64,000 bases of DNA, taken from Burkholderiales bacterium. Its GTDB lineage: Bacteria > Pseudomonadota > Gammaproteobacteria > Burkholderiales > UBA6910. The translations under genes and the position numbers were made by a program. Where the stretch lies: NCBI GenBank assembly GCA_026005015.1, contig BPKG01000001.1:997501-1061500 (forward strand). Reading direction: 5' to 3'. The notes under the pieces were generated by a model that saw only the letters and a program-made list of their open reading frames with translations, was not told the origin of the DNA and searched no databases. Below, piece by piece: positions 44,363-53,849 of this stretch (position 1 is its first letter; every line of letters begins with the position of its first letter).

Positions 44363-45661
44363 TCAAAGGAGCGGAATCTGGCGCTCGGCGAGGAGTTGGG
44401 AGAGCCGCACGTTGGCCATGGCCAGCCGGTCCACCAGGATGCCCAGGAAGGCGCCGTTGAACTTCTGGCGGCAGGCCTCCGAGGCGTTGTTCAACATCTC
44501 GGCGCCGATTTCCACCACCGTCACCTCGGTGAGCGTGGCCACCGTGGCCGAGCGGGTGAACGCCCGCCGGGCGAGATAGGCCATCTCCCCGAAGCAGTCC
44601 CCCGCCTTCAACACGTTGAGCAGCTTTCCATCCACGGTGACGCTGACTTCGCCCGAGGTGAGGACGTAGAACGAGCTGCCGGTGTCACCCTCGCGGATCA
44701 GGGCGGTGCCCTGGGGATAGCGATGCCAGGAGGTAATGCGCACCACCTCCCACAGCTCCACGTCCGTGAACTCCCGGAAGAACTCGAGGGAGCGCAGGGC
44801 GTTGAACTTTTCGGTGTCCGAGATTTCCTGCACCGAGCCCTTCACCAGCTCGTGGACGTTCACCAGGTCCCGGGCGAACTGCTCCCAGGTCTGGTAGCGC
44901 GCCTCCAGGTCCTTGGCCATGGCCTTGAGCACGACGGCGTCCAAGGCCGGGGGGACTTCCGGCCGCATCGTGCTCGGCTTGGGCGGCTCGGCGTTCAGGA
45001 TCTGGTAGATCATGCTCACGTTGGTGCTGGCGTTGAAGGGGAGCCGTCCCGTGAGCGCCTTGTACATCACCACGCCCAGGGAGTAGATGTCGGTCTGGTG
45101 GGTGAGGGGGTGTTCCTTGATCTGCTGGGGCGACATGTAGGCGGGCGAGCCCACGGCGCTGATCTGGGTGGTATGCAGGGTGTCCGCCGTGATGGCCGCC
45201 CCGAAGTCCGAGATCTTGATGTCCGTGCCGCCGGGAAGCAGGATGTTGGCCGGCTTGATGTCCCGATGGATCACGCCGTGGCGCTGGGCGTAGTCCAGGG
45301 CCTTGCAGCACTTGTAGATGATCTCGATCACGTCGGAGAGGGGCAGCAGATTGTCCACCTCGCAGAACCGCTCCAGGGTGGATCCCGGCACGTACTCCAT
45401 GACGATGTAGCTCTGCTCCTCCTCCACCACCGCGTCGATGATTTCGACGATGTGGGGGTGCTTGAGCTTGCCCGCGAGGGAGGCCTCGGTCAAGAACAGC
45501 TTGCGGTAAAGCTTGCCCTTGGCCTTGTCCTTGAGCGCTTCGGGATAGATCAGCTTGATCGCCACCTCGCGCTGGGTGAAGGGGTCGAGGCCCAGGTAGA
45601 CGGCGCTGGTGGCGCCGCTGCCGATCTTGCGCACCACCTGGTACTTGCCGATCCTGTCCAT
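44363..45661 (-). CDS. serine/threonine protein kinase with C-terminal cyclic-nucleotide-binding domain
   Basis: A 432-residue protein. The kinase domain (about 1-270) has the Gly loop [12 protein letters not shown], the Lys in VAIKLI, the catalytic [11 protein letters not shown] and SDFGAAIT. The C-terminal domain (about 300-420) has a cNMP-binding fold with [24 protein letters not shown]. No transmembrane segment is seen. The ligand could be cyclic nucleotide or only structural. It follows the broken moaC on the same strand. Confidence 0.93.
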   Translation of the reverse strand: MDRIGKYQVVRKIGSGATSAVYLGLDPFTQREVAIKLIYPEALKDKAKGKLYRKLFLTEASLAGKLKHPHIVEIIDAVVEEEQSYIVMEYVPGSTLERFCEVDNLLPLSDVIEIIYKCCKALDYAQRHGVIHRDIKPANILLPGGTDIKISDFGAAITADTLHTTQISAVGSPAYMSPQQIKEHPLTHQTDIYSLGVVMYKALTGRLPFNASTNVSMIYQILNAEPPKPSTMRPEVPPALDAVVLKAMAKDLEARYQTWEQFARDLVNVHELVKGSVQEISDTEKFNALRSLEFFREFTDVELWEVVRITSWHRYPQGTALIREGDTGSSFYVLTSGEVSVTVDGKLLNVLKAGDCFGEMAYLARRAFTRSATVATLTEVTVVEIGAEMLNNASEACRQKFNGAFLGILVDRLAMANVRLSQLLAERQIPLL

Positions 45662-45699
45662 CGCCGGCCCCCCGCGCGAAAATGTCGAAAAGAGGGGCG

Positions 45700-46180
45700 T
45701 CAGCCCCCGATCCAATGACCGGACTTGCCGCCCTGCTTTTCCAGTAGCCGGATCGCCTCCAGCCGCATGCCCCGGTCCACCGCCTTGCACATGTCGTAGA
45801 TCGTGAGCAGGGCGACGCTCACCGCGGTGAGCGCCTCCATTTCCACGCCCGTGCGCCCCACGGTCTCGGCGGTCACCTGGCAGTCGATGGCGCTGCGCTT
45901 CCTCGTCGGCGACGAACTCCACCTGGATACGGGTGAGGGCCACGGGATGGCACAGGGGGATCAGCTCCGCCGTGCGCTTGGACGCCTGGATCGCGGCGAT
46001 GCGGGCCACTCCCAGCACGTCGCCCTTTTTGGCCCCGCCCTCGAGGATGAGCTTCAGCGTATCCGGGCGCATGCAGATCGACCCCGCCGCCCGCGCCACC
46101 CGGCGGGTTTCCGCCTTCTCCCCCACATCCACCATGTGGGCCTGGCCGCTCGCGTCGAAATGGGTCAGTCCCTGTGTCAT
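45700..46180 (-). pseudogene. moaC: moaC (cyclic pyranopterin monophosphate synthase), frameshifted
   Basis: MoaC makes cyclic pyranopterin monophosphate, an early step of molybdenum cofactor synthesis. The first part is typical ([69 protein letters not shown]). After VADEE, near 45900, the frame changes. The second frame then continues normally ([49 protein letters not shown]). The span equals 160 codons plus one base, so a single-base insertion explains it. Because SoeA needs molybdenum cofactor, either another moaC exists or the shift is a sequence error. Confidence 0.8.
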
Positions 46181-46235
46181 GATAGCGCCTCCATCGATTG
46201 AACTCCGCCCGTCTGTCCCAATCATACCCAGCAGC

Positions 46236-47669
46236 ATGAAACTGCGTCACCTGATCGCCGGGGCGTGCCTGGGGGCGGCGGCCCTCGCCAACGCTCAGCA
46301 ACTGCCGGAGTTGGGCGACACCGCGGCCGCCCAATTGAGCCCCCAGCTCGAGAGCCGCATCGCCGACGAAATCGTCCGGGAAATCCGGCGCAGCCCCGCC
46401 CTGGTGGACGACGCGGAGCTCACCGACTACTTGAACGCCCTGGGCTACCGCCTGGTCGCCAACAGTCCGGGCGGGCGCCAGAATTTCCGCTTCTTCCTGA
46501 TCAAGGACCCCTCCATCAACGCCGCCGCGTTCGTGGGCGGAGTGATCATCGTGCACACGGGGCTGTTGCTCGCCGCCCAGTCCGAGTCGGAGGTGGCCGC
46601 GGTGCTGGCCCACGAAATCGCCCACGTCACCCAGCACCACATCGCCCGCATGATCGCCAAGCAGGAGCAGGCCACCCTGCCTACCCTGGCGGCACTGGCA
46701 CTGGCCATCCTCGCCGCCCGCTCCAACCCGGAGGTGGCCGAAGCGGCCATCGTCACCTCCCAAGCGGCAGCGATCCAGGCCCAGCTCAATTTCTCCCGGG
46801 ACGCGGAACGGGAGGCCGACCGGGTGGGGCTCCAGATCCTGGAGCAGGCGGGCTTCGATCCCCGCGCCATGCCCGCCTTCTTCGAGAAGCTGCAGCGGGC
46901 GGGCCGATTCCAGGAGTCGGCGGCCCCCGCCTACCTGCGCACCCATCCCCTCACCTACGAGCGCATCGCCGACATCCAGAACCGGGTCCAGTCCCTACCC
47001 TACCGGCAGGTGCCGGACAGCGCGGACTTCCACCTGGTCCGGGCTAAGCTGCAAGCCATGCAGGGCCCGGCCCTGGACGCGGTGCGGGACTTCGAGACCC
47101 GGCTCAAAGAGAAGAAGTACGCCCACGAAATGGCCACCCGCTACGGGCTGGCGCGGGCGCTGATCCGGGCCCAACAGCTTTCCCGGGCCGAGGCGGAGCT
47201 CACGACGCTGCGCGGCCGCTTCCCCCCCCACCCGATGGTGGAAACCCTGGCGGGCGAGTTGCTCTTCGCCCAGGGGAAGCGTCCAGAGGCGCTCGAGCAC
47301 TACCGGAAAGCTTTGGCCACCTTTCCCCGGCACCGGGCCTTGATGTACGACTACGCCCGGGGGCTCTTCGCCGACGGGCAAACCGAAGCGGCGATCCGGT
47401 TCGTCTCGAACCAGCTCGAGTATTTCCCCGACGATCCCCGCCTCTACCGCCTGCAGGCCGAGGCCCACGGGGCAAGGGGGGACCGCCTCGCCGCCCATCG
47501 CGCCCAGGCGGAAGCCTACGTCCGGGAGGGAGACTTGAGCGGCGCCGTGCAGCAGTTGGAGCTGGCCGCCCGCAGCGGGGGGGATTTTTACCAGCTCTCC
47601 ATCGTGGAGGCCCGGTTGCGGGAGCTGCGCCGGGAGCTGGCGGCCCAACAGCGGGAAGCGGCCCGTTGA
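46236..47669 (+). CDS. M48-family metalloprotease with TPR tail (BepA/YfgC-like)
   Basis: A 477-residue periplasmic protease thought to help outer-membrane protein assembly. It has a signal peptide (about residues 1-20, ending ALANAQQ). The zinc motif is AHEIAHV (HExxH) near residue 127, with a downstream EADRVGL providing the third ligand. The C-terminal half is TPR repeats. ATG 46236 is used; the longer frame upstream overlaps moaC and is not real. Confidence 0.92.
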   Translation: MKLRHLIAGACLGAAALANAQQLPELGDTAAAQLSPQLESRIADEIVREIRRSPALVDDAELTDYLNALGYRLVANSPGGRQNFRFFLIKDPSINAAAFVGGVIIVHTGLLLAAQSESEVAAVLAHEIAHVTQHHIARMIAKQEQATLPTLAALALAILAARSNPEVAEAAIVTSQAAAIQAQLNFSRDAEREADRVGLQILEQAGFDPRAMPAFFEKLQRAGRFQESAAPAYLRTHPLTYERIADIQNRVQSLPYRQVPDSADFHLVRAKLQAMQGPALDAVRDFETRLKEKKYAHEMATRYGLARALIRAQQLSRAEAELTTLRGRFPPHPMVETLAGELLFAQGKRPEALEHYRKALATFPRHRALMYDYARGLFADGQTEAAIRFVSNQLEYFPDDPRLYRLQAEAHGARGDRLAAHRAQAEAYVREGDLSGAVQQLELAARSGGDFYQLSIVEARLRELRRELAAQQREAAR

Positions 47670-47757
47670 AAAGGCCAGAGAGATATAAACTCCGTTTATC
47701 GTCGCATCAGAGTTAACTAATTAGAAACGAAAACGATTTTTTTGGGCTGCCGGGGGT

Positions 47758-47785
47758 TTGACGTCGCAGAAAATTACGTTATGCT
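47758..47785 (+). promoter_or_regulatory. sigma70-type promoter of soxYZ
   Basis: TTGACG (47758-47763) and TATGCT (47780-47785) are 16 bp apart. The -10 overlaps the operator at 47773-47788. Confidence 0.5.
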
Positions 47786-47788
47786 AAT
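47773..47788. promoter_or_regulatory. sulfur-regulon operator copy 5 (before soxY)
   Basis: ATTACGTTATGCTAAT fits ATTAG-N6-CTAAT with one mismatch. It overlaps the likely -10 of soxY, 55 bp before the start codon. An 8-bp palindrome CTAATTAG at 47717-47724 may be a further contact site. Confidence 0.65.
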
Positions 47789-47842
47789 TTTTGTCCGAGG
47801 AAGAGCGCCGGACCCCCAGTCCGGCCAAAGGAGGCGATACCC

Positions 47843-48313
47843 ATGAATCCATTGCGTAGAACGATACTCAGAGGGACGGGGGCGGCGGGGACACTGGCGG
47901 TGGCCGCCGCGGCAGGTTTGATTCGGCCCAGCGCGGTGTTGGCGGCCGAGTGGAACAAGGCCGCTTTCGAGGCGAAAAAGGTGGAGGAGGTGCTGAAGAC
48001 CATCGGCGTCGGCTCCCCGATCGAGTCGGGCGACATCGTGGTCAAGGCCCCCGACATCGCCGAAAACGGCGCCGTGGTGCCCGTGGAGGTGACCAGCAAG
48101 ATCGCCGGGACCGAGCGCATCGCCGTGATCGCTGAGAAAAACCCGTTCCCGCTGACCGGGAGCTTCAACCTGGGCAACGGAGCGGAAGGCTACGTGAGCT
48201 TTCGCATCAAGATGGGCCAGACCTCCAACGTGATGGCGCTGGTGACCGCGGGCGGAAAACACTATGTGGCCTCGAAAGAGGTCAAGGTCACCATCGGCGG
48301 GTGCGGCGGCTGA
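47843..48313 (+). CDS. soxY: thiosulfate-oxidation carrier protein SoxY
   Basis: A 156-residue periplasmic sulfur carrier. The N-terminus is a Tat-type signal (RRTILRGTGAAGTLAVAAAAGL). The swinging arm that binds sulfur is the C-terminal GGCGG. It forms a heterodimer with SoxZ and holds the substrate for SoxB and other Sox enzymes. soxAX and soxCD are not in this window. Confidence 0.95.
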   Translation: MNPLRRTILRGTGAAGTLAVAAAAGLIRPSAVLAAEWNKAAFEAKKVEEVLKTIGVGSPIESGDIVVKAPDIAENGAVVPVEVTSKIAGTERIAVIAEKNPFPLTGSFNLGNGAEGYVSFRIKMGQTSNVMALVTAGGKHYVASKEVKVTIGGCGG

Positions 48314-48352
48314 CCGGTATCTGCACGAAAGCGATCCCCAGGAGGACGACTC

Positions 48353-48664
48353 ATGGCGAGCATGAAAATCAGGGCCACCATGCAGGGCGAGGTGGCCGAC
48401 GTGAAATTGCTTATCAACCATCCCATGGAGACGGGCCAGCGCAAGGACCCGAAGACCGGCCAGCCCATCCCCGCCCATTTCATCACCAACGTGACCGCCA
48501 CACTCAACGGCAAGCCGGTTCTGGACGCCCAGTGGAGCCAGGCGGTTTCCAGGAACCCGTTCCTGGGCTTCCGGGTGAAGGGCGCCAAGGCGGGCGACAA
48601 GGTGAAGGTGAGCTGGGTCGACAACAAGGGCGAATCCGACAGTATCGAGACCACCGTCGGCTAG
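48353..48664 (+). CDS. soxZ: thiosulfate-oxidation carrier partner SoxZ
   Basis: A 103-residue partner of SoxY with the usual MKIRATMQGEVADVKLLINHPMETGQRKD start and IPAHFITNVTATLNGKPVL. It has no own signal peptide and is expected to be exported with SoxY. The start ATG follows AGGAGGACG. Hairpin terminator downstream. Confidence 0.95.
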   Translation: MASMKIRATMQGEVADVKLLINHPMETGQRKDPKTGQPIPAHFITNVTATLNGKPVLDAQWSQAVSRNPFLGFRVKGAKAGDKVKVSWVDNKGESDSIETTVG

Positions 48665-48728
48665 CGGGGCGGGCCGGGCTTTCCCCCGGAGAGCCATCCG
48701 CCAGCTAATGGCCATTCTGGCGTAAGCC

Positions 48729-48760
48729 GAAAAGCCCGGGAGCGCGCTCTCGGGCTTTTC
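48729..48760. terminator. Rho-independent terminator between soxZ and soxB
   Basis: A 10-bp outer stem (48729-48738 with 48751-48760) continues inward for four more pairs around CGCG. It is followed by CTTTT on the plus strand. A transcript from soxYZ would mostly end here, so soxB may need its own promoter or depend on read-through. Confidence 0.8.
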
Positions 48761-48793
48761 GCTTTTAAAGTAGAAAAATCCAGGAGGATGTTT

Positions 48794-50509
48794 ATGTCCA
48801 TGACTCGGCGCGAGTTTCTCCAGGTCCTGGCCGCCGCCGCTGCGGCGGGGCTGCCCCTGGGCAGCCGCTCGGCCTTGGCCGGAGCCCAGCCGGAAGAGTT
48901 CTACCGGATCCCCCGTTTCGGGCAGGTGAGCCTGCTGCACATGACCGACTGCCACGCCCAGCTCCTGCCCATCTACTTCCGAGAGCCGAGCGTCAACATC
49001 GGGGTCGCCACCGCCGCTGGACAGCCGCCCCACCTGGTAGGGGAAGCCCTGCTCAGGCACTACGGCATCCGGCCCGGCACGCCGGAAGCCCATGCCTTCA
49101 CCCACCTGGACTTCGTCCAGGCGGCCCGCACTTACGGCAAGGTGGGGGGCTTCGCCCACCTCGCCACCCTGGTGAAACAGCTCCGGGCTGAGCGTCCCGG
49201 CGCCCTCCTCCTGGACGGCGGCGACACCTGGCAGGGCTCGGCCACCTCCCTGTGGACTCAGGGCCAGGACATGGTGGACGCCTGCCTGCAACTGGGCGTG
49301 GACATCATGACCGCCCACTGGGAGTTCACCCTGGGCGCCGAGCGGGTGAAGGAGGTAGTGGAGAGAGACTTCAAGGGCAAAGTGGCCTTCGTCGCCCAGA
49401 ACGTGAAGACCACTGACTTCGGCGACCCGGTGTTCGAGCCCTACGTGATCCGGGAGATCAACGGGGTGCCGGTGGCCATCATCGGCCAGGCCTTCCCCTA
49501 CACCCCTATCGCCAACCCCCGTTACATGGTCCCCGAGTGGACCTTCGGTATCCAGGACGATCGGCTGCAGAAGCTGGTGCACGAGGTACGGGAAAAAGGC
49601 GCCCAGGTGGTGGCGCTCCTCTCCCACAACGGCATGGATGTCGACCTGAAGCTGGCCACCCGAGTGACCGGCATCGACGTCATCCTGGGCGGGCACACCC
49701 ATGACGGGGTGCCCCAGCCTTCGGTGGTCAAAAACGCCGCCGGCCGGACCCTGGTCACCAACGGGGGCTCCAATGGCAAGTTCCTGGGGGTGCTGGACCT
49801 GGAGGTAAAAGGGGGGAAGGTGACCGATTACCGCTACCGGCTGCTTCCGGTCTTCGCCAATCTCCTGCCGCCGGACCCGGACATGGAACAATTGATCCGC
49901 AAGCTCCGCGCCCCCTACGAAAACCGGCTCCAGGAGAAGCTGGCGGTGAGCGAAGGGCTCCTCTACCGGCGCGGCAACTTCAACGGCTCCTTCGACCAGG
50001 TGATCTTGGACGCCCTCATGGCGGTCAAGGGGGCGGAGATCGCCTTCTCCCCGGGCTTCCGCTGGGGCACCACCATCCTGCCGGGGGAGCCCATCACCAT
50101 GGAGCGGCTCATGGACCAGACCGCCATCACTTACCCCTACACCACTCTCAACGAGCTGACCGGGGAGCAGATCAAAACGATCCTGGAGGACGTGTGCGAC
50201 AACCTGTTCAATCCCGACCCCTACCTGCAGCAAGGCGGGGACATGGTGCGGGTGGGCGGGCTCCAGTACACCTGCGCCCCCAACGAGACCATCGGCCGCC
50301 GCATCAGCAACATGACCTTGAAAGGCAAGCCCCTCGATCCGGCGAAGAAGTACAAAGTGGCGGGATGGGCGCCGGTGGCCGAGGGCGCCTCGGGGGAGCC
50401 GGTCTGGGAAGTGGTGGCCCGCTACCTGCGGGACCGGAAAACGATCCCTGCGCCGAAACTCAACCTGCCCAAGCTGGTCGGTATGAAAGGCAATCCGGGC
50501 ATCGCGTAA
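48794..50509 (+). CDS. soxB: thiosulfohydrolase SoxB
   Basis: A 571-residue periplasmic dimanganese hydrolase that releases sulfate from SoxY-bound sulfur. It has a Tat signal (TRREFLQVLAAAAAAGLPLG). Metal-binding motifs are LLHMTDCHAQLLP, LLDGGDTWQGS, LLSHNGMDVD and ILGGHTHDGVP; QGGDMVRVGGLQYTC is the C-terminal signature. ATG 48794 is chosen because AGGAGG is 6 bases before it; the ATG at 48788 abuts the same site. Confidence 0.96.
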   Translation: MSMTRREFLQVLAAAAAAGLPLGSRSALAGAQPEEFYRIPRFGQVSLLHMTDCHAQLLPIYFREPSVNIGVATAAGQPPHLVGEALLRHYGIRPGTPEAHAFTHLDFVQAARTYGKVGGFAHLATLVKQLRAERPGALLLDGGDTWQGSATSLWTQGQDMVDACLQLGVDIMTAHWEFTLGAERVKEVVERDFKGKVAFVAQNVKTTDFGDPVFEPYVIREINGVPVAIIGQAFPYTPIANPRYMVPEWTFGIQDDRLQKLVHEVREKGAQVVALLSHNGMDVDLKLATRVTGIDVILGGHTHDGVPQPSVVKNAAGRTLVTNGGSNGKFLGVLDLEVKGGKVTDYRYRLLPVFANLLPPDPDMEQLIRKLRAPYENRLQEKLAVSEGLLYRRGNFNGSFDQVILDALMAVKGAEIAFSPGFRWGTTILPGEPITMERLMDQTAITYPYTTLNELTGEQIKTILEDVCDNLFNPDPYLQQGGDMVRVGGLQYTCAPNETIGRRISNMTLKGKPLDPAKKYKVAGWAPVAEGASGEPVWEVVARYLRDRKTIPAPKLNLPKLVGMKGNPGIA

Positions 50510-50581
50510 AGATCCCCCGAGCGCATCCCCTCCCGGCGGCTCACCAAGGCGGCGAGCGGCCTCCCCCGGCCGGCGGGCGGT

Positions 50582-50587
50582 TATAAT
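50582..50587 (+). promoter_or_regulatory. candidate -10 element before the MacAB-type operon
   Basis: A perfect TATAAT lies 43 bp before the ATG at 50630. The -35 region is GC-rich and poor. Confidence 0.4.
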
Positions 50588-50629
50588 CACTCGGCGCGTG
50601 CGGGCCATTCATCCCGGCGCCGGAGTTCG

Positions 50630-51781
50630 ATGCGGATCAAAGCGGTTCTTTTCGTCGCGGCCCTGGCGTTGGCCGCGGCCGCCGGCGGCTGGGAGTACCT
50701 CAACCGCGTCAACGATCGTCCGCCCTATGTGACCGCCACCGTGGACCGGGGCGACATCGTCCAGACCATCGCCGCCAACGGTACCTTGAACCCGGTGATC
50801 CTGGTCAACGTGGGCACCCAAATCTCGGGCACGGTCCACAAGATTCACGTCGACTTCAACGATCAGGTGAAGGCCGGCCAAGTCCTGGCCGAGCTGGACC
50901 CGGCCCTCATCCAGGCCGCCATCGCCCAGCGCCGGGCCGACCTGGCTAGCGCCGAGGCGAACCTCCGGCTCGCCCAGGTCAAGGAGCGCCGCACCCGGGA
51001 ACTGGTGGCCAAGGGTTTCGTGCACCAGGCTCAGTTGGACGACGCGGTCAAGGAAACCGAAGCCGCCGAAGCCCAGGTGGCGGCGGCCCGGGCCCAGCTC
51101 GAGCGGGAGCAGGTCAACCTGCGCTATTCCGTGATCCGCTCCCCCATCTCGGGGATCGTGGTCGCCCGCAACGTGGACGTGGGCCAGACCGTGGCCGCCA
51201 GCTTCCAAACCCCCACCCTGTTCCAGATCGCCAAGGACTTGAAGCAGATGCAGATCTACGCGGCGGTGGCGGAAGCCGACGTGGGCGCCATCCAGATCGG
51301 CCAGCGGGTGCGCTTCACCGTGGATGCGTTTCCCGAGCGCACCTTCGTCGGCACGGTCAACCAGATACGCCTCAACCCCACGGTGCAGCAGAACGTGGTG
51401 ACCTACAACGTGGTGGTCACGGCGGACAACCCGGACGGCATCCTCCTGCCCGGCATGACCGCCCACGTGTACATCACGCTGCGCACGCGGGAAAACGCCC
51501 TGCGCGTTCCCAACGCGGCGTTGCGCTTCGTCCCCCAGGGCGAGCGGGAAGCCCAGCCGGCGCGCCCCCAGCGTCCCGAGCCTCCCGGCACCAAGACGGT
51601 CTACCGCCTGGAGCAAGGCAAGCACCTCGTGCCCGTGCGGATCCGCACCGGGCTCAGCGACGGCAACTATACCGAAGTGGTGAGCGGCGAGCTCAAGGCG
51701 GGGGACACCATCGTCGTCCGCCAGGCGCGCACCGAGCGCCGCCCGGAGACGAGCGGTCCCCTGTTCCGCTTCCGCCTATGA
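50630..51781 (+). CDS. periplasmic adaptor subunit (MacA/HlyD-like)
   Basis: A 383-residue membrane-fusion protein of an ABC-type exporter. It has an N-terminal anchor or signal (about 1-22). The lipoyl-like domain contains GTQISGTVHKIHVDFNDQVKAGQVLAELDP, followed by a coiled coil of about 80 residues and a beta-barrel domain with FTVDAFPERTFVGTV. It overlaps the ATPase gene by 4 bp. Export of a drug, peptide or lipid is possible; the substrate is not known. Confidence 0.9.
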   Translation: MRIKAVLFVAALALAAAAGGWEYLNRVNDRPPYVTATVDRGDIVQTIAANGTLNPVILVNVGTQISGTVHKIHVDFNDQVKAGQVLAELDPALIQAAIAQRRADLASAEANLRLAQVKERRTRELVAKGFVHQAQLDDAVKETEAAEAQVAAARAQLEREQVNLRYSVIRSPISGIVVARNVDVGQTVAASFQTPTLFQIAKDLKQMQIYAAVAEADVGAIQIGQRVRFTVDAFPERTFVGTVNQIRLNPTVQQNVVTYNVVVTADNPDGILLPGMTAHVYITLRTRENALRVPNAALRFVPQGEREAQPARPQRPEPPGTKTVYRLEQGKHLVPVRIRTGLSDGNYTEVVSGELKAGDTIVVRQARTERRPETSGPLFRFRL

Positions 51782-52524
51782 GCGCAAGCGAGCTCCTCGT
51801 GCGCCTGGAGGGCATCGTCAAGCGCTACCCCGCGGCGGCGGACGAGCGCCCGGCCCTCCAGGGCGTGGACCTGACGATCCGGCACGGCGAGTTCGTCGCC
51901 ATCATGGGCCCGTCGGGCTCGGGCAAATCGACCCTCATGAACATCCTGGGCTGTCTCGACGTCCCCACCGCGGGCCGGTACTTCCTCGACGGCCGCGATA
52001 CGTCCAGGTTGAGCCCGGACGCCCTGGCGCGGCTGCGCAACCGCACCATCGGCTTCGTGTTCCAAGGCTTTAACCTCCTCCCGCGCGTGAATGCCGTGGA
52101 CAACGTGGCGCTGCCCCTGCTCTACGCCGGCCTGCGCCTCGCCGAGCGCCGCCGCCGCGCCCGCGAACTGCTGGAACGCATGGACCTCGGCCGCTTCGCC
52201 GAGTCTCTGCCCAACCAGATGTCGGGCGGCCAGCAGCAGCGCATCGCCATCGCCCGCGCCCTGATCAACGATCCTCAACTGCTCTTGGCCGACGAGCCGA
52301 CCGGGAACCTGGACACCCACACCAGCGCCGCCATCATGGCATTGCTCACGGAGCTCAATCAAACCCGCGGCATCACCGTCGTGCTGGTGACCCATGAATC
52401 CGACATCGCGGCCTGCGCCCGGCGCCTGGTGCGCTTCCTGGACGGGCGGATCGTACAGGACTTAAGCAAGCCACGAATGGACACGCAGGATGAACACGGA
52501 TTGATCATGAATTCATCCCTATGA
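51778..52524 (+). CDS. ABC transporter ATP-binding protein (MacB-type)
   Basis: A 248-residue ATPase of the LolD/MacB class. Walker A is GPSGSGKST, the signature is MSGGQQQR and Walker B is LLLADEPTG. The last about 18 residues ([19 protein letters not shown]) are unlike the family, so the 3' end may have been altered. It is made with the adaptor and permease genes around it. Confidence 0.95.
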   Translation: MSASELLVRLEGIVKRYPAAADERPALQGVDLTIRHGEFVAIMGPSGSGKSTLMNILGCLDVPTAGRYFLDGRDTSRLSPDALARLRNRTIGFVFQGFNLLPRVNAVDNVALPLLYAGLRLAERRRRARELLERMDLGRFAESLPNQMSGGQQQRIAIARALINDPQLLLADEPTGNLDTHTSAAIMALLTELNQTRGITVVLVTHESDIAACARRLVRFLDGRIVQDLSKPRMDTQDEHGLIMNSSL

Positions 52525-52567
52525 ACGACGAAAACGGGTTATTGCATGGGGATTTAACCACAAGATT

Positions 52568-53791
52568 ATGCATTTCCTAGCCCTCGCCGCTGAGAGCTGG
52601 CGCGCCCTCGGCCAGAACCGCCTGCGGGCGGCGCTCACCATGCTGGGCATGGTGATCGGGGTCGCCTCCGTGGTGCTCATGCTGGCCATCGGCCAGGGCA
52701 CCCAGACCACGGTCAACCAGGCCATCGCCAGCATGGGAAGCAACCTGATCGTGGTGGTGCCCGGGGCCACCACCCAGGGGGGCGTGCGCCTGGGCGCCGG
52801 GACCGCCGGCCCCCTCACCGTCGCCGACGCCGAGGCGATCGCCGCCCTGCCGGACATCGCGGAGGTCGCCCCCATGCACAGCGGCGCGCTGCAGATCGTG
52901 TACGGCCCCAACAACTGGGGCACCAACGTCTACGGCGTCCTTCCGACTTTCTGGCGCATCCGCGGCTGGGGCATCGAGCTAGGGGATGGATTCACCGAAG
53001 CCGAGGTGCGCTCAGCGGCACGGGTTGCCGTTCTCGGAAAGGTGGTGGCTGAAAACCTTTTCGGCGCTGAGAACCCGGTGGGCAAAACCATCCGTATCCG
53101 CGACCTCCCCTTCGTCGTGGTGGGGGTGCTCTCCCCGAAAGGCCAGAATCTGGACGGGCGCGACCAGGACGATACCGTTCATGTGCCGCTCACCACCGCC
53201 CAGCGCCAGCTCTTCGGCATGTCGGTGCCCGGAGCCGTCCGTTTCCTGGTGGTCCAGGCCCGCTCAGCCGAGGTCATGGAGCAAGCGCAGGAAGAAATCC
53301 GCAGCCTCCTGCGCCAGCGCCGCCGCGTCGCGCCAGGCCAGGAGGACGACTTCACCGTGCGCAATCTTTCGGCCGTGGCCGAGACCGCGGCCTTGTCGGC
53401 GCGCATCTTGTCCCTCACCTTGGGAGCGATCGCCTCCATTTCGCTGGTCGTCGGCGGCATCGGCATCATGAACATCATGCTGGTGTCCGTGACCGAGCGC
53501 ACGCGGGAGATCGGCATTCGCATGGCGGTCGGGGCCCGGCGCCGGGACATTCTGGCCCAGTTCTTGCTAGAAGCGGTCTTGATCTGTACCGTTGGGGGTC
53601 TCGCAGGGGTAGCTTTGGGGATAGCTATCGCATGGATGCTGAGCGAGACCGCCGGTATGACCGTGGTGGTCAGCCTGAGCGCCATTGCCCTCTCGTTCGG
53701 CTTCGCCGCCGGTATCGGTGTCTTTTTCGGTTTTTACCCGGCGCAAAAGGCGGCGAGCCTCCAGCCGGTGGAAGCGTTGCGGCACGAGTGA
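52568..53791 (+). CDS. ABC transporter permease (MacB/FtsX type)
   Basis: A 407-residue inner-membrane permease. One transmembrane helix near the N-terminus (LTMLGMVIGVASVVLMLAIG) is followed by a large periplasmic domain. Three C-terminal helices start at ARILSLTLGAIASISLVVGGIGIMNIMLVSVTERTREIGIR. In full-length MacB the ATPase is fused; here it is a separate gene. Confidence 0.94.
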   Translation: MHFLALAAESWRALGQNRLRAALTMLGMVIGVASVVLMLAIGQGTQTTVNQAIASMGSNLIVVVPGATTQGGVRLGAGTAGPLTVADAEAIAALPDIAEVAPMHSGALQIVYGPNNWGTNVYGVLPTFWRIRGWGIELGDGFTEAEVRSAARVAVLGKVVAENLFGAENPVGKTIRIRDLPFVVVGVLSPKGQNLDGRDQDDTVHVPLTTAQRQLFGMSVPGAVRFLVVQARSAEVMEQAQEEIRSLLRQRRRVAPGQEDDFTVRNLSAVAETAALSARILSLTLGAIASISLVVGGIGIMNIMLVSVTERTREIGIRMAVGARRRDILAQFLLEAVLICTVGGLAGVALGIAIAWMLSETAGMTVVVSLSAIALSFGFAAGIGVFFGFYPAQKAASLQPVEALRHE

Positions 53792-53849
53792 GCCGCTGCG
53801 CTTCTCTTGGTCTGCCTACCGGGTCACTGAACGGCCACCATTCGTTTCC

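Noticed and set aside
47717-47724. CTAATTAG as another full operator before soxY
   Set aside because: It is a self-palindrome without the 6-bp spacer, so at most an accessory site.
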